A stretch of 64,000 bases of DNA from DATCYX01 sp963714425 (lineage in GTDB: Bacteria > Chloroflexota > Anaerolineae > Anaerolineales > UBA4823), in contig CAVQOI010000012.1 in assembly GCA_963714425.1 (NCBI GenBank), positions 62,001 to 126,000 on the forward strand. Direction: 5' to 3'. This document shows positions 53,385 through 61,799 of this stretch, piece after piece. How positions within the stretch are numbered: position 1 is the first letter of the stretch; the number at the start of each line of letters is the position of its first letter. The notes under the pieces were generated by a model, which was not told the DNA's origin, ran no database searches, and saw only the letters and a list, made by a program, of their open reading frames with translations. The position numbers and the translations under genes were made by a program.

Positions 53385-54104
53385 ATGCCGAAACACGGAA
53401 AGAAATACCTGGCTGCCGCAGCCAAAGTGGACCGAGAGCAGCTCTACTCGCCCAGCGAGGCGGTTGCGCTCGCCAAAGACACCTCGCCCGCCAGCTTTGA
53501 TGCCACTGTAGAAGTGCATATGCGCTTGGGCGTCGATCCCCGCCACGCCGACCAGCAGGTCCGTGATGTGGTTGTGCTGCCCCATGGCCTGGGGAAGACG
53601 GTGCGCGTGCTCGTCTTCGCTCAGGGAGAGGGTGCAACGCTGGCTAGAGAAGCCGGCGCCGACGTCGTCGCCGACGACGATGAGACCCTCACCAAGATCC
53701 AAAACGGCTGGACCGAATTCGACGTTGCTATCTCTACACCAGACATGATGGGCAAAGTAGGTCGCTTGGGACGTGTCCTGGGGCCGCGCGGCCTCATGCC
53801 GAACCCAAAAGCCGGCACGGTCGTCGACGCCGAAGATATCCCCCGCGTCGTAGAAGAATCCAGGGCAGGTCGTGTTGAGTTCCGCCTGGATAAGACTGCC
53901 AACCTGCACGTGCCCATTGGCAAGGTGTCCTTCGAGCAAAAGAAGCTGTTTGAAAATTTCGCGGCTCTAATGGAAGCCATCAGGAAAGCTCGTCCAGCTG
54001 CAGCCAAGGGCACATTCATACGGAGATTGACCATCACCACGACCATGGGACCCGGCATCAAAGTCGATCCTAACCAGGCGCAAGCCATCGAGGTGACCGA
54101 GTAA
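53385..54104 (+). CDS. rplA: Ribosomal protein L1
   Basis: This 239-residue L1 protuberance protein has the signature [31 protein letters not shown] in slightly variant form (starting ISTPDMM), and the closing [28 protein letters not shown] lies upstream. It follows rplK by 51 bases. Confidence 0.97.
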   Translation: [239 protein letters not shown]

Positions 54105-54118
54105 GAGATTTTCTACAC

Positions 54119-54286
54119 ACATTCGCCAGAGACAGCAGGCGCAGCTAGCCTACCGGCAAGCTGCTTAATCTCCTGCCGAGGTGAAGACTAAAACTCAGAC
54201 CTCACCTCCAAATTCCACTCTGGAATTTGGAGGCAGAACCAAGCTGCGTGAGTCTTTGCCCGAACTGGCGGTGCAAAGACTTTTTA
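54119..54286 (+). promoter_or_regulatory. Ribosomal protein L10 leader with attenuator
   Basis: The rplA-rplJ spacer has the L10 leader words GCCAGAGACAGCAGGCGC (54128-54145 region) and CTTAATCTCCTGCCGAGG (54163-54180 region), a 13-bp hairpin (54205-54217/54221-54233) and a terminator-like stem AGTCTTTGC/GCAAAGACT (54251-54259/54273-54281) followed by TTTTAT. This is the binding site of the L10-(L12) complex, with premature termination as the outcome. Confidence 0.85.
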
Positions 54287-54307
54287 TATGGAAGGAGGTG
54301 ATTGACA

Positions 54308-54844
54308 TTGGCAATTTCCAAGGAACACAAACGCGAGGTCGTCGCCAAATACCGCGACTGGGCAACTACCAGCCGGGCGTTGATCCTGGCAGAGTATAAA
54401 GGCGTCACCATGAAACAGCTCGACGAGCTGCGGCGCAAAGCCCGCGAGGTAGGCGGCGAGTTCCACATCATCAAGAACACGCTGGCAAGTCTGGCGCTTC
54501 AAGAGCAGGGTTTACCCTTGCCGGAAGGCTTCTTCGAAGGCAGCACTGCCGTAGGGATAGCTTTCCAGGACGCACCCGCCATGGCAAAAGTCATGACCGA
54601 GTTCATGCGCACGTCAGATTTCCTGAAGCTCAAAGGCGGATACCTGGGCAGCCAGGTGGTAAGCGCTGAGGAGATCAAATCTCTGGCAGACCTACCGCCC
54701 TTGCCTGTGGTTCGCGCCCAGCTCCTGGGCACCATGCTGGCCCCGGCCAGCCAGCTGGCGCGCGTCCTGGCGGAGCCGGCTCGCCGGCTTGCATCTGTGA
54801 TGAAAGCCTACGCCGACAAAGAGGCCTCCCTGGAGGCAGCGTGA
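54308..54844 (+). CDS. rplJ: Ribosomal protein L10
   Basis: This 178-residue protein anchors L7/L12 dimers to the ribosome. I chose the TTG at 54308 because the product then begins MAISKEHKREVV, as the family does, and AAGGAGGTG (54291-54299) is 8 bases away. A TTG at 54302 is too close to that site. The core has EYKGVTMKQLDELRRKAR and FFEGSTAVGIAF. A C-terminal helix (VLAEPARRLASVMKAYADK) binds L12. Confidence 0.95.
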   Translation: MAISKEHKREVVAKYRDWATTSRALILAEYKGVTMKQLDELRRKAREVGGEFHIIKNTLASLALQEQGLPLPEGFFEGSTAVGIAFQDAPAMAKVMTEFMRTSDFLKLKGGYLGSQVVSAEEIKSLADLPPLPVVRAQLLGTMLAPASQLARVLAEPARRLASVMKAYADKEASLEAA

Positions 54845-54956
54845 GGCTGAATCGCGGTTTACAGATTGTATGCAAATCGCGCAAAGCATTTTATTAGACG
54901 AATATACTACTCTCGAATAATAATTTTCGAAGATCAATTCTTAAGGAGATTTTGAA

Positions 54957-55337
54957 ATGGCTGATATCGATAAATTGGTTGACCAACTGGGGAAGCTCAG
55001 CGTTCTGGAAGCCGCCCAGCTGGTGAAAAAGTTGGAAGAGACCTGGGGCGTGTCAGCTGCTGCTCCGGTAGCCGCGAGCGTGGCTGCCCCTGCTGCAGCA
55101 ACAGCAACTGAACTCGAGGAAGAGAAGACCGAGTTCGACGTCATCATCAAGGACGCAGGACCGAAGAAGATCGAGGTCATCAAGACCATCCGCCAGTTCA
55201 CCAGCCTGGGCTTGAAAGAAGCCAAGGACCTGGCAGAGACGGCTGGTGGCAAAGTCCTCGAAGCCGTAAGCAAAGAGGCTGCCGCTGACGCTAAGGCCAA
55301 GCTCGAAGCTGCCGGCGCCGTCGTCGAAGTCGCCTGA
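54957..55337 (+). CDS. rplL: Ribosomal protein L7/L12
   Basis: This 126-residue stalk protein has an N-terminal dimerisation helix (DKLVDQLGKLSVLEAAQLVKKLEE), an Ala-rich hinge and a C-terminal domain (EKTEFDVIIKDAGPKKIEVIK, TSLGLKEAKDLAE). AAGGAG is upstream. A strong terminator follows, and rpoB is not downstream. Confidence 0.97.
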   Translation: MADIDKLVDQLGKLSVLEAAQLVKKLEETWGVSAAAPVAASVAAPAAATATELEEEKTEFDVIIKDAGPKKIEVIKTIRQFTSLGLKEAKDLAETAGGKVLEAVSKEAAADAKAKLEAAGAVVEVA

Positions 55338-55365
55338 TTGCGCTTCGATGAATAGCAACCAGAAT

Positions 55366-55408
55366 GGGGGTGGTTGTGGGTACGATCACCCGCAGCTACC
55401 CTCATTTT
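55366..55408 (+). terminator. Terminator after rplL
   Basis: A 16-bp stem (55366-55381 with 55388-55403, four positions being G-U pairs) with a 6-base loop is followed by ATTTTGATT. It ends the ribosomal operon. Confidence 0.8.
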
Positions 55409-55437
55409 GATTCCGATAACGCTGGAGAAGCTACAGG

Positions 55438-55878
55438 ATGAAACTTTACAGCATTGGACTAATTGCTGTGGTCTTTACCTTGCTGGTCGCGTCTTGCGGC
55501 CCGAAGCCAGCCGGTGGCATACAGGTCGAGGGCGCCTGGGGAAGACCCTCGCCGCAAACCGCCGAGAACGGCGCCTTCTACATGACAATTAAGAACACTA
55601 GCAGCGAGACGGATGCGCTCATCGGCGCAAAATCTGATGCTTGCGGCATGACTGAGATTCACGAGACCAGCATGGACGCCCAGGGAGTGATGCGAATGCA
55701 GCCGGTCGAGCGCATCGAAATCCCAGCGGGCGGGCAGGTAGAGCTTGATATAGGTGGTTTGCATGTGATGTGTATGCACAAGCAAGTAGATTTCACACCG
55801 GGCGCAGCCATCACCTTGACCCTGGTGTTCGAACGAGCCGGAGAGCATCGCGTAGCTCTCGAAATCCGCGAGCCCTAA
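55438..55878 (+). CDS. PCu(A)C-type copper chaperone lipoprotein
   Basis: This 146-residue protein has a signal and lipobox (LLVASC) and the PCu(A)C copper site: MTEIHETSMDAQGVMRMQ and LHVMCMH, giving His and Met ligands. Such proteins deliver Cu(I) to the CuA site of cytochrome oxidase outside the membrane. The next gene encodes a cytochrome c, consistent with a respiratory role. Confidence 0.88.
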   Translation: MKLYSIGLIAVVFTLLVASCGPKPAGGIQVEGAWGRPSPQTAENGAFYMTIKNTSSETDALIGAKSDACGMTEIHETSMDAQGVMRMQPVERIEIPAGGQVELDIGGLHVMCMHKQVDFTPGAAITLTLVFERAGEHRVALEIREP

Positions 55879-55936
55879 GCTCGACCCACGAACGGGCGAG
55901 AGGCGCATCGGATGGCAAACGGTGTGATGGTATTTT

Positions 55937-55975
55937 TCCAACCGTAATCTGTGTGTGGTAAACTATCCGGTTGGA
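55937..55975. promoter_or_regulatory. TCCAACCG/CGGTTGGA dyad before the cytochrome gene
   Basis: 8-bp arms at 55937-55944 and 55968-55975 are separated by 23 bases that hold TAAACT. It could be an operator or a small hairpin in the promoter region. Confidence 0.35.
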
Positions 55976-56041
55976 GGAAGATCTCATCTTGGGCGCGGGG
56001 TGAAGTCCAGATGATTATTTCAAAATACCAGAGGAGAGAAG

Positions 56042-56458
56042 ATGTTCAGAAGAATCCCTTTGACCATCATCGTTGTGATGTTCGTGGGTATTTTGCTGGC
56101 TGGTTGCGGAGGTAGCAGCGGAGAATCAGGTGCAGCCAGCGCTGGCGATCCGGAACGCGGAAAGCAGCTCTACGAGCAAACACTCCTGGGTCCCAACGCG
56201 GCTCCGGGGTGTGTCACCTGCCACTCGCGTGACGCTGGCAAAGTGCTCGTCGGTCCTTCGCACGCTGGGATTGCTACGATCGCAGAGACTGCAGAGCCAG
56301 GCAAATCTGGTGAGGAATTCTTGAAAGAATCGATTCTTACCCCAGACGCGCATGTCACCGAAGGGTTTACTGCCAGCATCATGTATCAAAATTACGGTAA
56401 AGACCTCAGCGAACAAGAGATCAACGACCTGGTAGCTTATCTGTTGACATTGAAATGA
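56042..56458 (+). CDS. Cytochrome c lipoprotein
   Basis: This 138-residue protein has lipobox LLAGC, a single heme c site CVTCHS (about residue 59) and a likely Met ligand in SIMYQNYG. It is class I-like, small and membrane-attached. GGAGAG precedes the ATG. It is probably an electron carrier to a terminal oxidase, with the copper chaperone next door. Confidence 0.9.
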   Translation: MFRRIPLTIIVVMFVGILLAGCGGSSGESGAASAGDPERGKQLYEQTLLGPNAAPGCVTCHSRDAGKVLVGPSHAGIATIAETAEPGKSGEEFLKESILTPDAHVTEGFTASIMYQNYGKDLSEQEINDLVAYLLTLK

Positions 56459-56510
56459 CTGACAACCCGCCTTGTGCTGGCGGCTGGCTGGACTGCAGGA
56501 CAAATATCAC

Positions 56511-57212
56511 GTGAACCAAAATCTAAAAATAGAAGCAGCTCGTCAGGCGCTGGCTTATGTAGAGGATGGCATGTTGTTGGGGCTGGGCTCCGGCTCGACC
56601 ACAGCCAGTTTCGTCGACCTGCTTGGGGAAAAATGGCAGTCTGGGGTATTGCAATCGATCCGCGGTGTCCCAACATCTATCGCCACCGCCAGGCGTGCGC
56701 AATCCCTGGGCATCCCGCTCATTTCCCTTGGCGAGACCAATCCAGGTGGTACTCCGCATCTGGACCTGGCGGTGGATGGGGCGGATGAGGTGGATCCCCA
56801 ATTGAATCTGATCAAAGGCTTAGGACGCGCCCTGCTGCGCGAAAAGGTTGTCGAAATCCACGCGAATCAACTGGTTATTATTGTCGATGAAAGCAAGATT
56901 GTCCCCCAACTGGGGAGTCTCGCTCCGCTGCCGGTGGAGATCATTCAATTTGAGGCGGATACCCACGTGCGCTGGCTGGGCACCCTGGGTTGCCGGGCAG
57001 AATTATGGCTCGAGGAAGATGGCGCAGCGGTGGTCACCGACAACGGCAATTTCCTGGCGCGCTGTTGGTTTGAGGGCGGCATTCCCGATGCCTATGACCT
57101 GGCGCACCGTCTGGCTCAGCGTCCGGGCATCGTCGAACACGGCCTGTTCCTTGACATGGCCGACCGGGTGATCGTCGCTGGCGAGCACGGAGTGCGCACG
57201 ATCGAGCAGTAA
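56511..57212 (+). CDS. rpiA: Ribose-5-phosphate isomerase A
   Basis: This 233-residue enzyme interconverts ribulose-5-phosphate and ribose-5-phosphate. It has GLGSGSTTASFVDLLG, DGADEVDPQLNLIKGLGRALLREKVVE and IIVDESKIV, all conserved, with the catalytic Asp and Glu/Lys residues. The start is a GTG at 56511, as the family begins shortly before KIEAARQALAYV; an upstream TTG would add 13 unrelated residues. rpe follows 1 base after its stop. Confidence 0.93.
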   Translation: MNQNLKIEAARQALAYVEDGMLLGLGSGSTTASFVDLLGEKWQSGVLQSIRGVPTSIATARRAQSLGIPLISLGETNPGGTPHLDLAVDGADEVDPQLNLIKGLGRALLREKVVEIHANQLVIIVDESKIVPQLGSLAPLPVEIIQFEADTHVRWLGTLGCRAELWLEEDGAAVVTDNGNFLARCWFEGGIPDAYDLAHRLAQRPGIVEHGLFLDMADRVIVAGEHGVRTIEQ

Positions 57213-57213
57213 G

Positions 57214-57888
57214 ATGAAGAATACCAAGATTGCCGCCTCTATCCTCGCAGCCGACTTCACTCGCCTGGGACAACAGGTGCAGGAAGCACTGGATGCCGGC
57301 GTGGAGTACATCCATGTAGATGTGATGGACGGTCACTTCGTCCCCAACATGACCATCGGGCCCTTTATCGTTGCTGGAATTGCGCCAATGGTCAAGGCTG
57401 CGGGAGCACTTTTGGACGTTCACTTGATGATCGAAGAGCCCGAACGCCTGATACCGGATTTCGCCAAAGCCGGCGCCGAGAACATCACCGTGCACATCGA
57501 GACCTGCCCGCACATGCACAGCACGATACAACAGATCAAGGACCTGGGTGTGCGACCAGGCGTGACACTCAACCCTTCCACACCGCTGAACACGCTCGAG
57601 GAAATCTTGCCTTATGTCGGCCTTGTGCTGGTCATGTCGGTCAACCCAGGCTTCGGAGGGCAATCCTATATCCAGGGCAGCACGGAAAAAATCGCTCGCC
57701 TGCGGAGCATACTGGATGAGCGTGACTTGGGGCATATTGAGCTGGAGGTGGACGGGGGCATCGACACCGGTAACGCCCCAGAGATCGTCCGGGCTGGCGC
57801 AACGGTGCTGGTCAGCGGCACATCCATCTTTCGCGGCACGGGCAGCATCGCCGAAAATATCGCAGCCCTGCGAGCTGTAACCGGGTAG
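57214..57888 (+). CDS. rpe: Ribulose-phosphate 3-epimerase
   Basis: This 224-residue TIM-barrel enzyme interconverts ribulose- and xylulose-5-phosphate. It has SILAADFTRLGQQV, HVDVMDGHFVPNMTIGP, HLMIEEPE and MSVNPGFGGQSYI, with metal ligands His and Asp visible. It forms a two-gene pentose phosphate unit with rpiA. Confidence 0.96.
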   Translation: MKNTKIAASILAADFTRLGQQVQEALDAGVEYIHVDVMDGHFVPNMTIGPFIVAGIAPMVKAAGALLDVHLMIEEPERLIPDFAKAGAENITVHIETCPHMHSTIQQIKDLGVRPGVTLNPSTPLNTLEEILPYVGLVLVMSVNPGFGGQSYIQGSTEKIARLRSILDERDLGHIELEVDGGIDTGNAPEIVRAGATVLVSGTSIFRGTGSIAENIAALRAVTG

Positions 57889-57934
57889 CTATCAGCCGCA
57901 ATTCTCGGGCATCACACCCGGTCTTTTTACTTTT
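57880..57934 (+). terminator. Terminator after rpe
   Basis: ACCGGGT (57880-57886) and ACCCGGT (57916-57922) pair across a 29-base loop, followed by CTTTTTACTTTT. The loop is long, but the U-run is good. Confidence 0.6.
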
Positions 57935-57969
57935 GACTGCATGTGGTATATTCTGAGCAGGAGGACACA

Positions 57970-58653
57970 ATGAGCGCTCGAGTACTGGTTATCGAGGACG
58001 ATGAAGCCATTCTCAAGTTCTTGCGGAGGGGTCTGGCTTATGAGGGCTACCAGGTGGATACCGCCCTGGATGGGCAAGCGGGGTTGGTGATTGCCCGGGA
58101 TAACCCACCTGACCTCGTTGTGCTCGACCTGATGCTGCCGGGCATAGACGGTCTGGAAGTTTGCCGGCGACTGAGGGCTGGAGGACCGGTGCCGATCTTA
58201 ATCCTCACCGCCAAGGACACGGTCAACGACCGCATCCAGGGGCTGGATATGGGCGCTGACGACTACATGGTCAAACCTTTCGACCTGGACGAGCTGCTGG
58301 CTCGCATCCGCGCCTTGCTGCGCCGCGCTCAGCCCAGCCGCCCGCAAGTTCTGCGCTTTGCTGACCTCTCGCTGGACACAGGCACCCGCCAGGCGTCACG
58401 CGGTGAGCGTGTTATCGCCCTGACTGCCAAGGAGTACGAGCTTCTTGAGCTCTTCCTGCGCCACCCTCGCCAGGTTCTCACACGCGACGTGATCTTCGAT
58501 CGCGTCTGGGGTTATGATTTTGGCGGGGAATCCAACATCATTGAAGTCTATATCCGGTATTTGCGACAAAAGCTAGAGGAGCACAGCGAACTCCGCCTGA
58601 TCCATACGGTGCGTGGGATGGGTTATGTGTTGAGAGAGTTCGAACTAAGCTGA
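57970..58653 (+). CDS. OmpR-family response regulator
   Basis: This 227-residue regulator starts MSARVLVIEDDEAILKF and has the phosphoacceptor LVVLDLMLPGIDG (Asp about residue 51) and DDYMVKPFDLDELLARI. The winged helix ends YVLREFELS. AGGAGG lies 6 bases before the ATG at 57970. The kinase begins immediately after its stop. Confidence 0.96.
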   Translation: MSARVLVIEDDEAILKFLRRGLAYEGYQVDTALDGQAGLVIARDNPPDLVVLDLMLPGIDGLEVCRRLRAGGPVPILILTAKDTVNDRIQGLDMGADDYMVKPFDLDELLARIRALLRRAQPSRPQVLRFADLSLDTGTRQASRGERVIALTAKEYELLELFLRHPRQVLTRDVIFDRVWGYDFGGESNIIEVYIRYLRQKLEEHSELRLIHTVRGMGYVLREFELS

Positions 58654-60069
58654 ATGTCCCTGCGAACCCGCTTAGCGGTTCTCTACACATCCATCGTTGG
58701 GGGAATCCTATTGCTCTTCGGCACAGCCGTGTATGGGGCGGTGAGTGTCAGCCTGACTTCCCAAATCGACACGCTTCTACAGAACACCACCCAGCAAGTT
58801 TGGTCAACCCTGTATGTTGATGAGGGCGGTGTACTGGGTGTACGCCAGTCACCCAGCCTGGAGTTATCCCCGGGATTGCTGCTGCAAATCTGGGGGCGCC
58901 AGGAAAATTTACTCTACTCAAACATCCTCCAGATCGTTGCCCCATTAGACCCTGTCGGGCTGCAATACAGCAAGCCAGTCTTCCGTTATTCGACTTTGAA
59001 CACCCTGAGTGGATCGGTGCACCTGCGCGTCCTGTCCGTGCCGCTCGTGATCGGGGAGGGAGGGCGCCAGGCAGGCTCAGTTCAAGTTGCAACCAGCCTG
59101 GCGGTTGTGGATGCTACCCAGCGCTCATTACTGGTCGTACTTCTTATCGGTGCGGTGGCATCTATGGTTGTGGCCGGCTTTGCAGGCTGGATCAGCACGC
59201 GACAGGCGCTGGCACCATTAGGAGGCGTCACTGATGTAGCCCTTCAAATAACAAAAGCAGACGATCTGTCGCGAAGAATCCCCTACTCAGGCTCCCCGGA
59301 TGATGAGGTTGGACAGCTGATTCGTGCGTTCAACCAGACCCTCAGCCGCCTTGAAAACCTGTTCAATACGCAACGGCGATTCCTTGCAGATGTCGGGCAC
59401 GAGCTGCGAACTCCACTGACAGTGATCCGTGGGAATGTTGACATCATGCGCAAATTGGATACGATGGACGCCGAATCGATGGATACCATCCAGAATGAGG
59501 TAGACCGGTTGTCGAGACTGGTGGGAGACCTTCTGCTGCTTGCCCAGGCAGAATCTGGCAAACTTCCATTGAACATCCGGCTTGTTGAGCTGGATACGCT
59601 CTTGCTGGGTGTGATGCAGCAGATGCGGGTCCTGGCAGGTGATCGTTTGGAGCTCAAGCTTGGAGAGATCGATCAGGTCTTGGTGTGCGGGGACCAGGAT
59701 CGCCTGAAGCAGGTGATTGTAAACCTGATAGGCAATGCGATCCAATACACACCTCCAGGCGGAGAAGTGGTTGTGAGCATCGGCAAGGTCGGAGAGCGGG
59801 GGCGATTGATTGTCAGCGATAGCGGAAGTGGCATCCCGCAGGAAGATTTACCGCACATCTTTGAACGGTTTTATCGCGGTGAGAAAGCCCGCACACGCCA
59901 GAAAGATGGCAAAGGCTATGGCTTAGGTCTATCCATCGCGTATTGGATCGTGCGCAATCATGGAGGCCAGATCGACGTTGATTCAAGGCCAGGAACGGGA
60001 ACCACTTTTTGTGTGTGGCTTCCATTGACGAAGGGAGATTGTGAAGGGGTAACCGTGGATGCAAAATAA
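58654..60069 (+). CDS. Sensor histidine kinase
   Basis: This 471-residue kinase starts at the base after the regulator's stop. It has two membrane helices (about 11-33 and 160-182), a sensor domain of about 125 residues, HAMP (about 185-237), phosphoacceptor FLADVGHELRTPLTVIRG (His about 249) and the ATPase boxes NLIGNAIQYTPPGGE, SDSGSGIPQ and GYGLGLSIA. No specific ligand can be read. Confidence 0.95.
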   Translation: MSLRTRLAVLYTSIVGGILLLFGTAVYGAVSVSLTSQIDTLLQNTTQQVWSTLYVDEGGVLGVRQSPSLELSPGLLLQIWGRQENLLYSNILQIVAPLDPVGLQYSKPVFRYSTLNTLSGSVHLRVLSVPLVIGEGGRQAGSVQVATSLAVVDATQRSLLVVLLIGAVASMVVAGFAGWISTRQALAPLGGVTDVALQITKADDLSRRIPYSGSPDDEVGQLIRAFNQTLSRLENLFNTQRRFLADVGHELRTPLTVIRGNVDIMRKLDTMDAESMDTIQNEVDRLSRLVGDLLLLAQAESGKLPLNIRLVELDTLLLGVMQQMRVLAGDRLELKLGEIDQVLVCGDQDRLKQVIVNLIGNAIQYTPPGGEVVVSIGKVGERGRLIVSDSGSGIPQEDLPHIFERFYRGEKARTRQKDGKGYGLGLSIAYWIVRNHGGQIDVDSRPGTGTTFCVWLPLTKGDCEGVTVDAK

Positions 60070-60086
60070 GCAACGTGTGAGTATCA

Positions 60087-60128
60087 GAAAGCCGGCAGGA
60101 TCTATCACGATCCTGCCGGCTTTCTTTC
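60087..60128 (+). terminator. Strong terminator after the histidine kinase
   Basis: 16-bp perfect arms (60087-60102 and 60109-60124) with a 6-base loop are followed by TTTCTT. Confidence 0.85.
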
Positions 60129-60189
60129 TTGCAGAGGAGGCGAGGTCAGCGGTAGGAAATATTCAAAAATTAACTAGAGGGTACAGATA

Positions 60190-60918
60190 CTACCGCCGGA
60201 CATTTGTAGCGTTGTTCGAACTACGGGATTGCATAGACACCGGGTGATAAGTTGGTTCGGGTCGCGAGTACACTCGTTCATTCGTATTCGGCTTGGGTGC
60301 AGGCGAGAACGACTGCTGCGCTTGTTGGGCGCGGATTGCAGGTGTAATCTGCTTGGCGCTTGATCCTCGCATCGAGAAAGTTGACCGGCGCTGCAGGCGC
60401 TTGTCAGACTGGCTGAACAACCGGTCACCAGCGACAGAGAAGGTGCCGATGATCAACACCCGGATCAGCCACACCATTACTGCTACAAATATTGGGACTA
60501 CTTTGAGCAGCATGTCTCGAGCGATGACTTCATTTCCCAGGGATACATGCTGGAGCAAAGCGATAGAGACACCCCACCAGGTGAGCATTGCATTCATGGT
60601 TGCCGCTAATAACCAGGCACCAAACAGATACCAGATCTCAGTTGGCTCATCGTCTCCCACTTCGGGGGTGAATAAGCGGGCGATGCCAGCAAAGTCGATA
60701 CCGCAGAATGCAATCGCCAAAATCGTCGCCCAGCGCAGGCCCATAAATTCAAGGTCGCCGAGCAGATCAGACATTGCGAAATCTGTCGTGCTGTAGTTGA
60801 ATATCTCAAATGCCAGCAGAGCAGCAATGATGATCGCTCCAAATGCGAGACCGCGCTGCAGGCGGACCCTGTGAACCAGGTTGGAAAAACTTTGATTTCG
60901 TGCAATTGCTGAGTTCAT
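60190..60918 (-). CDS. Four-helix membrane protein, unknown
   Basis: This 242-residue protein has four predicted membrane segments (about residues 28-47, 63-84, 105-125 and 142-168), between which lie short loops, and a C-terminal tail of about 75 residues rich in Ser, Gln, Asn and Pro. No family recognised. I chose the ATG at 60918, behind GCGGAGG. Its promoter carries a GAAC-N4-GTTC dyad (61009-61022), so it may be under a specific repressor. Confidence 0.72.
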   Translation of the reverse strand: MNSAIARNQSFSNLVHRVRLQRGLAFGAIIIAALLAFEIFNYSTTDFAMSDLLGDLEFMGLRWATILAIAFCGIDFAGIARLFTPEVGDDEPTEIWYLFGAWLLAATMNAMLTWWGVSIALLQHVSLGNEVIARDMLLKVVPIFVAVMVWLIRVLIIGTFSVAGDRLFSQSDKRLQRRSTFSMRGSSAKQITPAIRAQQAQQSFSPAPKPNTNERVYSRPEPTYHPVSMQSRSSNNATNVRR

Positions 60919-61003
60919 GTCAACCTCCGCTCCATTGTTTGTCAATCTGTCTTTCTATCACTCGGTTGAGTGACCTGCTTGTCCATCAGGCAGGTTTGGA
61001 TAT

Positions 61004-61032
61004 AATATAGAACATTAGTTCTAATTTGTCAA
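61004..61032 (-). promoter_or_regulatory. Promoter with a GAAC-N4-GTTC dyad in the spacer
   Basis: On the minus strand a perfect TTGACA (61027-61032), a 17-base spacer and TATATT (61004-61009) precede the membrane-protein gene. The spacer contains AGAAC-TAAT-GTTCT (61009-61022), a dyad of the LexA/DinR form. Bound protein would block polymerase. Confidence 0.75.
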
Positions 61033-61174
61033 GAGGCAATTTATCGGTTTTTTCCACCGAGTGACGCCACATCCTTAAAATATAAATTACAATAACGTTA
61101 CGACTCTCGAATATCCCTTTAGATATTACGGTCCGAGCACGAGAAGAATAAATCATATCTCTGGAGGTTTTCAC

Positions 61175-61669
61175 ATGCTATCCAAAGCCATGCAAGAAGC
61201 GATTAACGAACAAATAAAGAACGAAATCTATTCTGCTTATCTCTACCTCTCAATGAGCGCATACTTCGAAGCCAACAACCTACCCGGGTTCGCCCACTGG
61301 ATGAGACACCAGTATGAAGAGGAAATGAGCCACGCGCTGCGGTTATTCGATCATATTAATGAACGTGGTGGTCGCGTTACGCTGCTCGCTATCCCCCAAC
61401 CGAAAGCCGAATGGAAGACCACACTAGAAGTCTTCAATCAGGTTCTTGAACACGAACAGCTCGTGACATCCATGATCCACAAGCTCTATGAGACCGCTCT
61501 GGTGGAAAAAGATTATCCCGCTCAGGTCATGCTCACCTGGTTCATCGAGGAGCAGGTCGAGGAAGAAAAGAGTGCCGGCGAGATCGTCGAACAGCTCAAG
61601 ATGATCGAGGCTCATGGCACTGCGGTGTTGATGCTCGACCATCGTTTAGCCAATCGCGGCGGAGAATAG
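61175..61669 (+). CDS. Ferritin
   Basis: This 164-residue non-heme ferritin stores iron in a 24-mer. The diiron ligands are in INEQIKNEIYSAYLYLS (Glu), HWMRHQYEEEMSHALRLFDHI (E-x-x-H) and IEEQVEEEKSAGEIV (E-x-x-x-E). No heme-binding Met of bacterioferritin is seen. GGAGG precedes the ATG. No Fur box was recognised. Confidence 0.95.
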   Translation: MLSKAMQEAINEQIKNEIYSAYLYLSMSAYFEANNLPGFAHWMRHQYEEEMSHALRLFDHINERGGRVTLLAIPQPKAEWKTTLEVFNQVLEHEQLVTSMIHKLYETALVEKDYPAQVMLTWFIEEQVEEEKSAGEIVEQLKMIEAHGTAVLMLDHRLANRGGE

Positions 61670-61702
61670 TCCCTAACTCATACTCTTAGTGCGTTAATAT
61701 CT

Positions 61703-61750
61703 CCATCCTGGGGATGCCTTCCATCGCATTCACTCATATCCCCAGGATGG
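61703..61750 (+). terminator. Hairpin after the ferritin gene
   Basis: 13-bp arms (61703-61715, 61738-61750) enclose a 22-base loop 33 bases after the stop. The U-run is weak, so termination is likely but not certain. Confidence 0.6.
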
Positions 61751-61799
61751 TCTAAAGAATAATTTGAGTAGCTGGTGGTAACACGGACGGAGGCGCAAG

